A DNA stretch of 62,450 nucleotides from Burkholderiales bacterium (lineage in GTDB: Bacteria > Pseudomonadota > Gammaproteobacteria > Burkholderiales > Ga0077523): positions 1-62,450 of the forward strand of contig JAIESW010000047.1 of assembly GCA_019745565.1 (NCBI GenBank), written 5' to 3'. Positions within the stretch are counted from its first letter, which is position 1. The number at the start of each line of letters is the position of its first letter. Positions 37,501 to 47,100 of this stretch are shown here, piece by piece. The translations under genes and the position numbers were made by a program. The notes beneath the pieces were generated by a model, which searched no databases, was not told the origin of the DNA, and was given only the letters and a program-made list of their open reading frames with translations.

Positions 37501-37966
37501 GTGCACCGAACAGAGCCATGATGCCGTCGCCCATCACCTGGTTGACGGTGCCTTCGAACCGGTGCACCGCCTCCATCATGTGCTCGAGGACCGGGTCAAG
37601 GAGCTGGCGCGCCGACTCGGGGTCGCGGTCGGCGAGCAGCTCCATGGAACCCTGCAGGTCGGCGAAGAGCACCGTGACCTGCTTGCGCTCGCCTTCGAGA
37701 GTGATTTTCGACGTGAGGATCTTTTCCGCGAGGTGCTTCGGCGTGTATGTATCCGGCGAGCGCAACGGAAGGCCGGCGCCGGTTGCCCGCAGGTCGGCGA
37801 TCGCCTTCAGCAGCTTCTTGCGATGCCCGAGCGCGGACACGCCGAGCTTCTCGAGGTCGTCATCGGTGAGGTCGGGCAGCAGGTCCGGTTCGATCGCATT
37901 CCGCTCGAACGCGTCTGCATACTGTGACAGCCCGATCTCGTGAAGCCACTGGCGGACGGTTTGCAT
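34562..37966 (-). CDS. SAM domain, class III nucleotide cyclase, AAA ATPase and TPR protein
   Basis: An 1134-residue cytoplasmic signalling protein. It has an N-terminal sterile-alpha-motif domain (~1-60), a class III cyclase domain (~90-275), a STAND/AAA ATPase (Walker A GEAGVGKSR, Walker B FFEDLHWID, ~290-640) and ~12 TPR-like helical repeats (~700-1100). In the cyclase, the metal Asp residues are present (FADLQGS with Asp103, MGDGIM with Asp147). The base-specifying Lys is Gln143 and the transition-state Asn is His224 (GHTTHLAARME). This variant is, to my knowledge, typical of this subfamily, so activity may be altered or lost. It is convergent with the HAD-LOG gene and divergent from a cNMP-binding LuxR-type gene. 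Architecturally it resembles large ATP-driven signal-integration proteins. Confidence 0.88.
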   Translation of the reverse strand: MQTVRQWLHEIGLSQYADAFERNAIEPDLLPDLTDDDLEKLGVSALGHRKKLLKAIADLRATGAGLPLRSPDTYTPKHLAEKILTSKITLEGERKQVTVLFADLQGSMELLADRDPESARQLLDPVLEHMMEAVHRFEGTVNQVMGDGIMALFGAPIAHEDHAVRACYAALRMQEKVKQYAQGVRRTEAVSVQIRVGLNSGEVVVRAIGNDLHMDYTAVGHTTHLAARMEQLATPGSTLVTANTLRLAEGFVRVAPLGPVNVKGVTEPVEVYELEGAGTARTRLQAAALRGLTRFVGRDAEVEHLGRALGQAGAGHVQVVAIVGEAGVGKSRLVYEFVHSHRVQGWLTLEAASASYGRATSYLPVIGLLKSYFKIDDRDDHRQMREKVIGKLLTLDESLRSLVPPLLALLDVAVDDPVWRVLDPPHRKQRTLDAVKRLLLRESQVQPLLVFFEDLHWIDGETQALLDSLVEGLGFARLMILVSYRPEYVHRWGNKTAYSQLRLDSLPVENASQLLGALLGSDPGLVPLTAMLVKRGNPFYLEETVRTLVETGTLAGERGAYHLTRPVEGLQVPATVQTMLEARIDRLPAEEKQLLQAASVIGMHVPHPLLAAVMDRPEEALRRQLSHLQEAEFIYETQLFPDLEYSFKHALTCEVGYSSLLRDRRRQVHAQIVAAIEQLHADRLGEHVERLAHHAAGGQLWDRALRYGHLAGARAFDRSAAREALIHFEQARAALEQLPESPEHTRRLVDICFDERNALFALGDFVRMGTVLGEAQTLAGAMGDQRRLGWALAYFAHRCSFLCEHTQAIEAGERARTTAEAIGDTALLVVANYYLGQALWFSGDPRRGTDPLRAAIALLEGASPSERYGMTALSAVVVRWALAEVLAEQGSFDEAIVVGEEGLRIANTTGHRQSEVYARYGMGYAYLRRGEFAAAGRILEPSLALCRELEIRVALPFVAASLGAAYAGSGRAPEAVTLLEEALEAFTRMEILGLRSLSATFLGEAYLAQGRDRDALVQAERALSIARMQGERAWEAWALKLLGTIYAREPAGVPDAGRDRAALVYREALVLATELGMQPLAAHLHLDIGKLCLASNQREAGREHIANATASFREMGMSFWLEPVESVAIAREGT

Positions 37967-38344
37967 GACTCCTCACACGGAACCTGTCTCGAGGGCGAGG
38001 GTCCTCCCTCAGGAGGGCCCGATCGATCGAGACTAGCATATCGTCATTGTCGTCGCGTCGTCGCGCAAGTCCGCCAAAGGTCGTATACGCCAACGGGTAC
38101 GCCCGCGGCGTGGCGGAGGGATCCGGCCGCCCGCACGACCACGACGCCGACCTTCTCTCGCCATTTCGAGAGTGCTCCGGCGGACCGATACGGACTGCCA
38201 GGGCGTCTCGCGTGGGATGTGCCCGGTCGCCGAGCGGTCGAGGACCTCGTCCATCCTCATGGAGGGGTTCATCCGTTTGTCCGATTCTCACAGGGGAGTT
38301 CTGCCGGAGATCATGCCGTCACGGTATTCGACAGAGGTGATGCC
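37967..38344. other. Divergent intergenic gap of 378 bases, no gene seen
   Basis: The gap separates the start of the cyclase-domain gene (minus strand) from the LuxR/cNMP gene (plus strand), so it should hold both promoters. The plus frame of the downstream gene stays open across it, but the translation looks unlike coding sequence and has no homology I recognise. I see no obvious TGTGA-type Crp site. Confidence 0.55.
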
Positions 38345-39076
38345 ATGAGCCTGACCGTGAATGTGGATGGTCCCAGCAGTTCCGGCACCAACGTAGGTCG
38401 ATCGCTCACTGCCCCTCCTCCGGCGTTGCCGCACGCGGGATACTCGCGACGATCGCCTCGATCGCGGCAGTCGGCCGAGAACTCGGTGTGGTCGACCGGT
38501 CCTCGGCTTACGCCCGCGGAGACCGAGATCCTGGCCCTCGTGGCCCGGGGCAAGACCAACGACGAGGTCGCGGCTGCGCGCGGTAGCCACCCGGGCACCG
38601 TCCGCATTCAGCTCACCGCGATCTTTCGGAAACTACAGGTCCGGAACCGGTCCGAGGCAACGCTGGTGGCATTGCGGTCGGGGCTGGTCGCAGACCGTCA
38701 GGTGGAACTCACCGAGACCCAACCGCTCGACCTGGCGTTCCTGATGCCGCACCTGGACTACCTGCGGTGCCCGGCGGGGCAGGTGCTCTTCCGTCACGGC
38801 GACCCCGCAGCCGAGATCTACCTCATGCAGCGCGGCAGGGTTCGCCTCGTGGAATCGGGCAGCGAGCTCAAGCCCGGGGATCTGTTCGGCGAGATCGGTC
38901 TCTTCTCACCCTCCCGTACCCGTGCGAGCAGCGCTGCATGCGTGACGGATGCATCGCTTTTCGTCCTGCCCGAGCGCAAGGTGAGGCAACTCTATGTGAC
39001 GGACGCCGCCTTCGCACTGTGCCTGCTGTCCTCGATCACGCGCCGCCTGATGCGGGACACTGCGTATGTCGCCTGA
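38345..39076 (+). CDS. LuxR-type HTH plus cyclic-nucleotide-binding regulator
   Basis: A 243-residue regulator, paralogous to the protein at 31158 but without the receiver-like part. A LuxR/NarL HTH is at ~55-115 (LTPAETEILALVARGKTNDE). A cNMP-binding domain is at ~135-230 with the phosphate cassette FGEIGLFSPSRTRASSA, including the contact Arg. The first ~50 residues are Ser/Pro/Arg-rich and probably disordered. I used the ATG at 38345, which has AGAGGTG ahead of it. It is divergent from the cyclase-domain gene and 211 bases upstream of the hybrid kinase. Confidence 0.82.
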   Translation: MSLTVNVDGPSSSGTNVGRSLTAPPPALPHAGYSRRSPRSRQSAENSVWSTGPRLTPAETEILALVARGKTNDEVAAARGSHPGTVRIQLTAIFRKLQVRNRSEATLVALRSGLVADRQVELTETQPLDLAFLMPHLDYLRCPAGQVLFRHGDPAAEIYLMQRGRVRLVESGSELKPGDLFGEIGLFSPSRTRASSAACVTDASLFVLPERKVRQLYVTDAAFALCLLSSITRRLMRDTAYVA

Positions 39077-39288
39077 TCGTGCCGACCGATCAGCTCCCGC
39101 ATCGACCGAACGGACGATGTCGCGGGCGACGGCGATCGGCCATGCTTGCGGTCGACCCGCAGGGCGCTTCGTGCAGCCGAGGACTGCGCTTGACAATGGG
39201 ATTCCGCGGGGCGCCTCATTGCAGCCGCGGACAGCGATCCAACGGCTGCGCCGCAGGACCAGTGGCATTCTGGCGGGATTGAGATCCG

Positions 39289-41100
39289 ATGACCGGTTCC
39301 GAGCGATCACTGCCGTCTTCGTTCAAAGCACGGGTTACGGTGGACCCGCGTCCGGTGCTGGTCGAGCAACTGCGCTTCCTGTTCACGCTCTGGAAGCGGG
39401 CGCCCGTGCCGGTGGCGCTGGTGCAGATCTATCTCGGCTACCTTGCATGGAACCACGCGAGCCACGTGGTGTATGTGGCGTGGGCTCTCACTTCGCTCGG
39501 CATCATCACGTTGCGACCGATGCTGGCCTGGAAGGTGGTGCGCAACGGTTCCCTGGCCGCGAACCCCGAGAGGTGGGAACGCATCTTCGTAGCCATCACC
39601 TTCGTGAGCGGTGTGGTGTCCGGCGCCGGAATGCTGCTCTTCCAGCCGGGACTGTCCGGACACGATCAGGCCCTCTTCACGATGGTCATGTGCTGCTGGG
39701 CGGCCGGAGCGATCGCGACCAGCGGCATCCACGCCAAGACGTTCTACGCGTTCGCGGGCCCATTCTTCGCACAGATCATGCTCACGTGGATCCTGTGGCC
39801 GACCGCAGGCTCGTGGTACGTGGTGTTCCTGCTCTGCGCGTTGTTCCTCGTCCTGCTGATGTTCGTGCGCAACGCTGACAGCATGGCGCTCAATTCCATC
39901 CGCATCCGCTTCGAGCGCGACGAAGCCGTCAACCGACTCCAGCAGCTGAACGCCGAGCTGCGGGAGGCTCGCGAACAGGCCGAGGAGGCGAATCGGGCCA
40001 AGTCGAGATTCCTTGCATCGTCGAGCCACGATCTGCGCCAGCCCCTGCATGCGATCTCGCTGCTGGCCGCCGCGCTGTCAGCGGTGGCCAAGGAGCCGCA
40101 GGTGCTGGATATCGTTTCCCGGATCGACGGTTCGCTGCAGGTCATGAACAAGCTGTTTGCGGCCCTGCTGGAACTGTCGCGATTGGACGCCGGCGTGGTC
40201 ACGGTGAAGAAGGAGCATGTCTCGCTCGATTCCGTCCTGAAGCCGTTGGAAGACGAGTACGAGTTGAAGTGCAGGGAGAAGCGGCTCGGTTTCGTGGTCC
40301 GTGCGGAACCGCTTGCGCTGGACACCGACCCGGTGCTGCTCGAGCGCATCGTGCGCAACCTGCTCGAAAATGCGCTGCGCTACACGGTCACGGGAGGAAT
40401 CGAACTCGTCGTGGCGTTGCAGGGCGAGAACGTGAAGATCACCGTGCGCGACACGGGCCTCGGCATTCCCGAGGAGCAGCTCCAGAACATCTTCGAGGAG
40501 TTCTATCAGATCCACAACGCGGCCCGGGACCGCAATCGCGGCCTCGGTCTGGGCCTCGCCATCGTGCGGCGCCTCGTGCGCCTGCTCGGGTACACCATCG
40601 ACGTGCAGTCGACGGCGGGGCAGGGGTCGGCCTTCACCTGCGTGATCCCCAGCACGGCAGTGGTCACTGGTGCGATCGCACGGAGCGGTGCCGGTGTCGA
40701 GGAACCGCAACCGACAGTGTCCGGGCGGCGTGTTGTCGTCGTGGACGACGACGAGGACGTGCGCTCCGCCATCTCGCTGCTGCTTCGGACCTGGGGTTGC
40801 GATCCAATCGTGACCGGTAACGTCGACGCCGCCCTGGATTCCATCGCGGAAGGGGGCGCGCGTCCGGATCTGCTGGTGGTGGATTTTCGACTTACGGGCG
40901 GTCGTACCGGGGTCGACGTGATTCGAGCAGTGCGCGAGAAGTACCGCGATCTACCCGCCCTCGTCATTACAGGAGACACGGGGCCCGACAGCCTCCAGAC
41001 CATCCGAGCGGCGGAACTGCGGTACCTGCACAAGCCGGTTCAACCGGAGGCCTTGCGACGGGAGATGGCGCTCATGTTCGGAGGTCAGTGGCGACTCTGA
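39289..41100 (+). CDS. Hybrid sensor histidine kinase with multi-pass membrane input
   Basis: A 603-residue kinase. About six membrane helices (~25-205) act as the sensor, followed by a coiled coil and a HisKA domain with phosphoacceptor His247 (SSHDLRQPLHAI). A HATPase_c domain (ENALRYTVTGGIEL as the N box; DTGLGIPEEQ as G1; GLGLGLAIVRRL as G2) and a C-terminal receiver with Asp532 (LVVDFRLTGG) and Lys in the HKP motif complete it. The layout resembles RpfC-like hybrid kinases. No separate histidine phosphotransfer gene adjoins. The nearest response regulator is the NarL-type gene at 47162, after the giant fusion, so they may be partners. The first TM input type has no recognised name. Confidence 0.9.
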   Translation: MTGSERSLPSSFKARVTVDPRPVLVEQLRFLFTLWKRAPVPVALVQIYLGYLAWNHASHVVYVAWALTSLGIITLRPMLAWKVVRNGSLAANPERWERIFVAITFVSGVVSGAGMLLFQPGLSGHDQALFTMVMCCWAAGAIATSGIHAKTFYAFAGPFFAQIMLTWILWPTAGSWYVVFLLCALFLVLLMFVRNADSMALNSIRIRFERDEAVNRLQQLNAELREAREQAEEANRAKSRFLASSSHDLRQPLHAISLLAAALSAVAKEPQVLDIVSRIDGSLQVMNKLFAALLELSRLDAGVVTVKKEHVSLDSVLKPLEDEYELKCREKRLGFVVRAEPLALDTDPVLLERIVRNLLENALRYTVTGGIELVVALQGENVKITVRDTGLGIPEEQLQNIFEEFYQIHNAARDRNRGLGLGLAIVRRLVRLLGYTIDVQSTAGQGSAFTCVIPSTAVVTGAIARSGAGVEEPQPTVSGRRVVVVDDDEDVRSAISLLLRTWGCDPIVTGNVDAALDSIAEGGARPDLLVVDFRLTGGRTGVDVIRAVREKYRDLPALVITGDTGPDSLQTIRAAELRYLHKPVQPEALRREMALMFGGQWRL

Positions 41101-41133
41101 TGTCCTGCCGGACCAGACCAGGGGGAGGTTGCG

Positions 41134-44100
41134 ATGGAATGGCTATCCAGAGGGTCGGACGTATTGATCGATCGGATATTGGAGGAGTCCGACCGCGGCG
41201 GTGACGACGTTGCATTCCTGCATTGGGACATCGTCATCATCGGCTCCGGCTACGGTGCTGCGGTAGCGGCCAGCCGTCTGGCGCGTGCCGGCTTCCGCGA
41301 CATCTGCCTGCTGGAGCGCGGTCGCGAGTATCTGCCGGGTGAGTTTCCCAACGACATCGGAAATGCGCCGTCCCACGTCCGGCTGGACCGTTGGAACGGG
41401 CCGGACCGCCGGGCACAGGACGACGCGCTGTTCGATTTCCGCTTCGGCAACGGTGTCATCACGCTCACGGCGCGCGCGCTCGGTGGGACCAGCCAGATCA
41501 ACGCCAACGTGGCGATGCGTGCGGACCCTCGCGTCTTCCAGCAGGATCGGTGGCCGCTCGAACTCCGTGACGAGTTCGACCCGCTCGACGCGCACTACAC
41601 CGCGGTGGAACGGTGGCTGCAGGTTGGCCGGGTCGCGAAAGACAATGACCCTCGGCATCCCGGTCTGCCGGAGAAATACCAGCGCCTGACCGAAATGAAG
41701 GCACCGGTGCAGCGGGCGATTGAGCGCTGTTGGCCGGGTGTGGAACCGAAGCCGGAGGTGACCGTCGAGCCGGCCCAGATCGCAGTCACGATGGTCGAGC
41801 CGAAGGGCGGACACAACCCCTACGGTGTGGAACAGCACGCCTGCGTCGGCTGTGGCGATTGCGTCACCGGCTGCAACCATCGGGCGAAGAACACGCTCAC
41901 CATGAACTATCTGCCCGACGCGTTCCGCCAGGGCGTGGAGATGTTCACCGGAGTGAATGTCGACCATCTCGCCTACGACGAGCACGCGTCGGACGGCTTT
42001 CGATACCGCGTGTTCTTCGACGAGACGGTCGAGACGGTGCTTGGACGGTCGCAGAGTGCGAAGAAGCCGTCAGGTGGCGCCGGGAGCGGACGGCGCGCGG
42101 GGCTCTTCGAGATTCGCGCGCGCGCCGTCATCATCGCGGGAGGTGTGCTCGGTTCGACCGAAGTGCTGATCCGCTCGGGCGAGGGCGAGAACGGGCTGCA
42201 CGTGTCGGAGCGGTTGGGGCACTTCGTCTCGTTGAATGGCGATTCGATCGGCTTCGGCTACGATCAGAACGATCCGGTCAACGGCGTGGGCTGGGGTTCG
42301 CGCAAGGTCGAAGCCATGCAGGCCAAGCCTGGCCCGTACGTGGGCCCGACCATTACCGGGGTACTCGACGCGCGCCTCGGACGTCCGTTGCGAGACGGCG
42401 TCGTCATCGAAGACGGCATCGTGCCGGGCGCGATCGAGACGGCGATGCACGAATGGCTGACCAGCGCAGGACTGATGGCGCAGTTGAGCGAGTGTTCGAT
42501 CCGTGGAGAATCCGCCAGGAGCAAGGTCGATCCACTCGCACCGAGCGCGAGAGCGCTCGAGAACACCCAGACCTATCTCGTCGTCGGGCACGATACAGCC
42601 GACGGGCGTATCCGCATGCGCGACGATGCCGGTGCCTATATCGAGTGGCCGGCGGATCGTGCCGAGGACCCGGGTCACCAAGACCTGCTGCAGGCGTGCG
42701 AGGCCGAGGAGATCGGCGGCATCTACCTGGAGAATCCGGTGTTGCACCCGATTCCGAAAAAGCTGAGCAATGCGCTGGCGGGGGTGGCGCTGCGCGGCGC
42801 AACCTTGTCGGTGCATCCGCTCGGCGGGGTGCCCATGGGCGACGACTTCGAGACCGGCGTGGTCAATCACTATGGCGGCGTCTACGACGGGAAGTACGCG
42901 CAGTCGGTCTATCCGGGATTGTTCGTGCTCGACGGCTCCATCATCCCGACCTCGCTGGGAGCCAATCCGTTACTCACCATCGCGGCGATCGCCGAGCGCG
43001 CGATACCCTTCGTCGTGCGTGACCTCACGAAGGCGAAAGTGCCGCGTTCACGGCCGGCGCCCGATCGCGACACGCGGTTCCTCGGCAACATCGGGGAGCA
43101 GTACCCGCGGGCACTGCCGCCACTGCCGCAACCGGCCCCGCGAGCCTACGAGAATCCCAACCTGACCGGTGACGGTTCGAAAGAGCGGGACGTCACACTG
43201 GCGTTCAAGGAAACGCTAAGGAGCTTCGCTGACTACCCCGCGCATCCGAAGGCCGGGGCTGGCACCAGCGTCGATCCCCAACCGTCCATGGTGGCGTCGA
43301 CGACGTTCGAGATCGCCGACATCGACGGCAACAAGCTCAAGTTCCACAAGGATGAAGGCATCGGTGCCGTGCTCGCCCTGGATCTCGGTTGCGCGGACGT
43401 CGACAAGCTGCTTGCAAACCCGTGCCACGAGCTCGCGGTGAACAGCGGCGAGCTGCGGCTGGCCCGGCATCTCCCGGATTCACCCCGATCCCTGGATGCC
43501 GATCCGATCCCATTCGTCGCGTTGAAGGTAGTCGGTGGTGCGGTCAGGCTGCTCGAAGCCGTCGAGTCCGGCGGTCGTTGGTCTCGCATCGTGCGAGCCA
43601 TCGCCACATGGCAGGAGATGCGCGGCAAGGACGACACGGCTCACCAGCATCTCGGTCTGCGTCTGCGGGTCGCCTTGAGGGAATCTATCAATCGGTGGTC
43701 GCCGATGCCGTTGGTCGATTTCCTGCGCCTGATGTGGCAGGCATTCGTAGCTATCCTGCGGCTCGCCTACCACGCTGGGGAACGGCGGCAGTTTCGCTAT
43801 GACCTCAAACTGCTGCACGTGCCGAGCAAGGAGGAATATCGGATCGAAGGAGTCAAGGACCTGCGCTTCGCGGTCGACGATACGGTGTGGCAGGCGGTCC
43901 GACGGCTGGTACGGCTCTATCTGCGCGGGAAGGAGGCGCGACGTGCCGAGGCGTGGAAGACGTTCGGCAACAACTGGTGGCACGCGCTGCTCGACCTGCA
44001 CACCCGGCTCAAGGGACCGATGGGCGAATACTGGGCGCCAACACTAGCCGAGGGTACGTTGCGACTCGATCTCGTGCGCCTTGCGCATGAGAGCATCGCG

Positions 44101-47100
44101 CAGATCGTGAGCGACCAGCGGGTCCCCGACACGCCCCGCGGACTCCTTGGACTCACGCGCGTCGGTCTGCTGTTCTTCCGCGTCATGCTCAAGGTCCACT
44201 TCTGGGACTTCAAAGCGCCCGAGTACGTGTCGGCGTTGACCTCGCGGAACCTGCGGCCTGCCCGGCGCGAGGGCATCCCGGTACTGCCCGAATCCATCCT
44301 CTTCAGCGTCCCGATCGCCATCGGGGATTTCAAGCCGCCGCTGCCCGATGGCCGGATCGAGCCACCCAATGCGCCCGGTCTCACCCTGCATCTGACCTGC
44401 TACAGGGTGAAGCGCGATGCCGACGCCGCGCCGCAAGCGCCAAACCCGATCCTGCTGCTGCACGGATTCGCGCAGTCGAGCACTGCGTTCATCAATACGG
44501 ATGTCACGGAAGATCTCGTCGTGCATCTCTACAAGAAGGGTTACGACGTCTGGCTGCTCGACTATCGCCACAGCATCGCCTTGCAGTCCTCACGGGAGGT
44601 GCACGATCTCGACACCGCCGCTCTCAACGACGTGCCGTACGCGGTCGACGAGATTCTCGCCTACTATCGCGGTCTCAGTCCGGCACATGCCATCGATGCA
44701 GTGACCGTGTTCGGTCATTGCATGGGGGCGGTACTGGTGAGCATGGCGGCCCTGTCGGGGCGCCTCCAATGTCAGCCCAAGGAAGGGGAAGCGCGCTCCC
44801 GGATCAAGGCTGCGGTGTTGTCGCAGGTGCCGCCATTCATCGTCGGCGGCCTCATGAGCCAGTTCAAGATCGATCTGGCCGCCTTCATCCGCGATGTTCT
44901 GAAGCTGAGGGTCATCAACCTGTGCGCTCGCGGCGAGGGCTCGATGTGGCTCACGATGGCGGACCGACTGTTCGCCACGTTTCCTGTCGGAGACGAGGTC
45001 TGCCCGCATGAGTTCAACCGCTTCGAGGATCACATGCAGGACGGAATCGGCACCTGCAAGCGGATCACCGGAATCATCGGTCGCCTGTACCGCCACGTGA
45101 ACCTCAAGCAGGCGACGCACGATCGTCTGCCGGACTATTTCGGATGGGCAAATATCGCGGTGTTTGCACAGATCGCGAAATTCTTCCAGTGCGAACGCAT
45201 CGTCAATGCCGACGGGTCGAACGTCTACGCGACGCGCGAGAATATCCAGAAGTACATGAACTTCCCGGTGCTGTTCCTGCACGGCAAGCAGAACGTGGTG
45301 TTCGACGAGGAGTCGGCGCGCCGCTCGTGCGTCGAATTCAAGAGGGCCAACAGGGACGTGCCGTACGGTCTGGAGCTCATCGAAGGCTACGCACACTACG
45401 ACTGCATCGTCGGGAAGGCGGCAGAGGCCGATGTGTTCTGCAAGGTGACCCGGTTCCTCGCGGATCCCAAGGACGCCGACCCGATGCTGGTGAGCGGCGG
45501 CAATGAGCGAGCTGCTGTCTCGAAGACACAGGTCATGGTCCCGCAGCTCGGCCCGTGGATCACGGGTCTCACGGCAAACGATCGTGAGGTCGACATCAGC
45601 CTCAAGCTCAGCCCGAACCGTGACTGGAGCGTGCAGCCGGCTGTTTCCTATGTCTTCGAAGACAATCTCCGGCCGCCCCGTCGCTTCCGCGATGCGGATT
45701 GGAACATCGGCAACCCTCCGGAGCTATCCGGCGAACCAGACCCGGAGCGGCGCGACTTCATGCAGAAGATCCGCGGCACCGACGAGCGCGTGGAGAACCC
45801 GGCGCCGGCCGAGCGCTGGACCGCCGATGTCATCACGCTGTCCGGGGGCGGCCCACCTGCAGACATTGCCGTGAGCGGCTCGAAACTCTATGCGCATCTC
45901 AAGGAGCGCGCCGAGCAGCTCGCGCGTCTGGCGCGCGAGCCGGAACTGCGCACGATCGGTCGCATCCTTCTGGCGCCGCTCACGCTCGAGGACGCTGCAA
46001 TTCGGGTTTCGCAGGCCCTGATCGCGGCCGCCCGCAAGAGCGATGAGATCGCGTTCTTCGCGTCGTGTTGCCGACATCCGGGCACCGGGTTCGAGACCAT
46101 CCTCTCGGACCTCGCGTTCGGAGGTATGGCGACGCGACTTGCAGAGCATGCAAACAGCGTCGCGATCATTCGTGAACCGCTGCCGCAACTGTGTCTGCTG
46201 CTCGGAGACCAGATCTACGCCGACGCCATGGGCGGTGTCTTCGACACCGAACGGCCGATCGAGAAGTTCGTCCAACGCTACTACCGTGCCTACGCCTCGC
46301 CGAATTTCCGGGCACTGGTGCGGCACATGCCGCTCCACCTCACTATCGATGACCACGAGATCCAGGACAACTACTCATGCGACATGAAAGCGGGCGACCT
46401 GAACCTGAAGCGGTTGGCAGCCACCGGCCTGGAGGCGGCTCGTGCCTTTCAGGGGATCAGTCTTGACCCGGCCACCCGGCGGCTCTGGTACAAGATGAAC
46501 CGCAGCGGGTTTGATTTCTTCCTGCTGGACACCCGTTCCGGCCGGTTCCGCAACGCGACCCGAGGCGAGTCGAAACTCATGGACGACGACCAGTGGCGTG
46601 CCCTCGAAGACTGGCTCAAGGAAATCGACAAGACCCGGCCCAAGTTCATTGCGAGCGGCAGCGTGGTGCTGCCGCGTTCGCAGGACGTGCGGTGGGCGTC
46701 CGATCGCGATGCTTGGACCGGCAATCCCTGGCTGCAGCGGCATCGTCCTGAGACCCGGTGGGACAGTTGGTCGGCATTCCCGGAAGAGCGCGAGAGGCTG
46801 TTCCGCCTCATCGTGAAGAACGGGGTGGATAACGTCGTGTTCGTCTCGGGCGACTACCACACGAGCTCGTTCTCCAAGCTCGAGATCCGCGACGGCACGT
46901 CGGTATGGAAGGCCTATTCCGTCGTCAGCCCGCCGGCCTATGCGCCGTTCCCGTTCGCCAACGACCGAGCGGACCGTCTGGAGACGGACGATATCTTGCA
47001 GTTATGGCCCAAGGCATCAGTCAAGGTCGCCACTCTCTGGCGCTACGACGGCTCGGGATTTTCCGAGGTGTATGTGCGCCGGCAGGGGCGGGACTGGTCG

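Noticed and set aside
33785..37927. A plus-strand open frame of about 1380 codons opposite the cyclase-domain gene
   Set aside because: Its translation has no domain and the minus-strand gene has clear motifs throughout.
38041..38344. Possible N-terminal extension of the LuxR/cNMP gene through the upstream gap
   Set aside because: The frame is open, but the composition looks non-coding and the ATG at 38345 has a good ribosome binding site.
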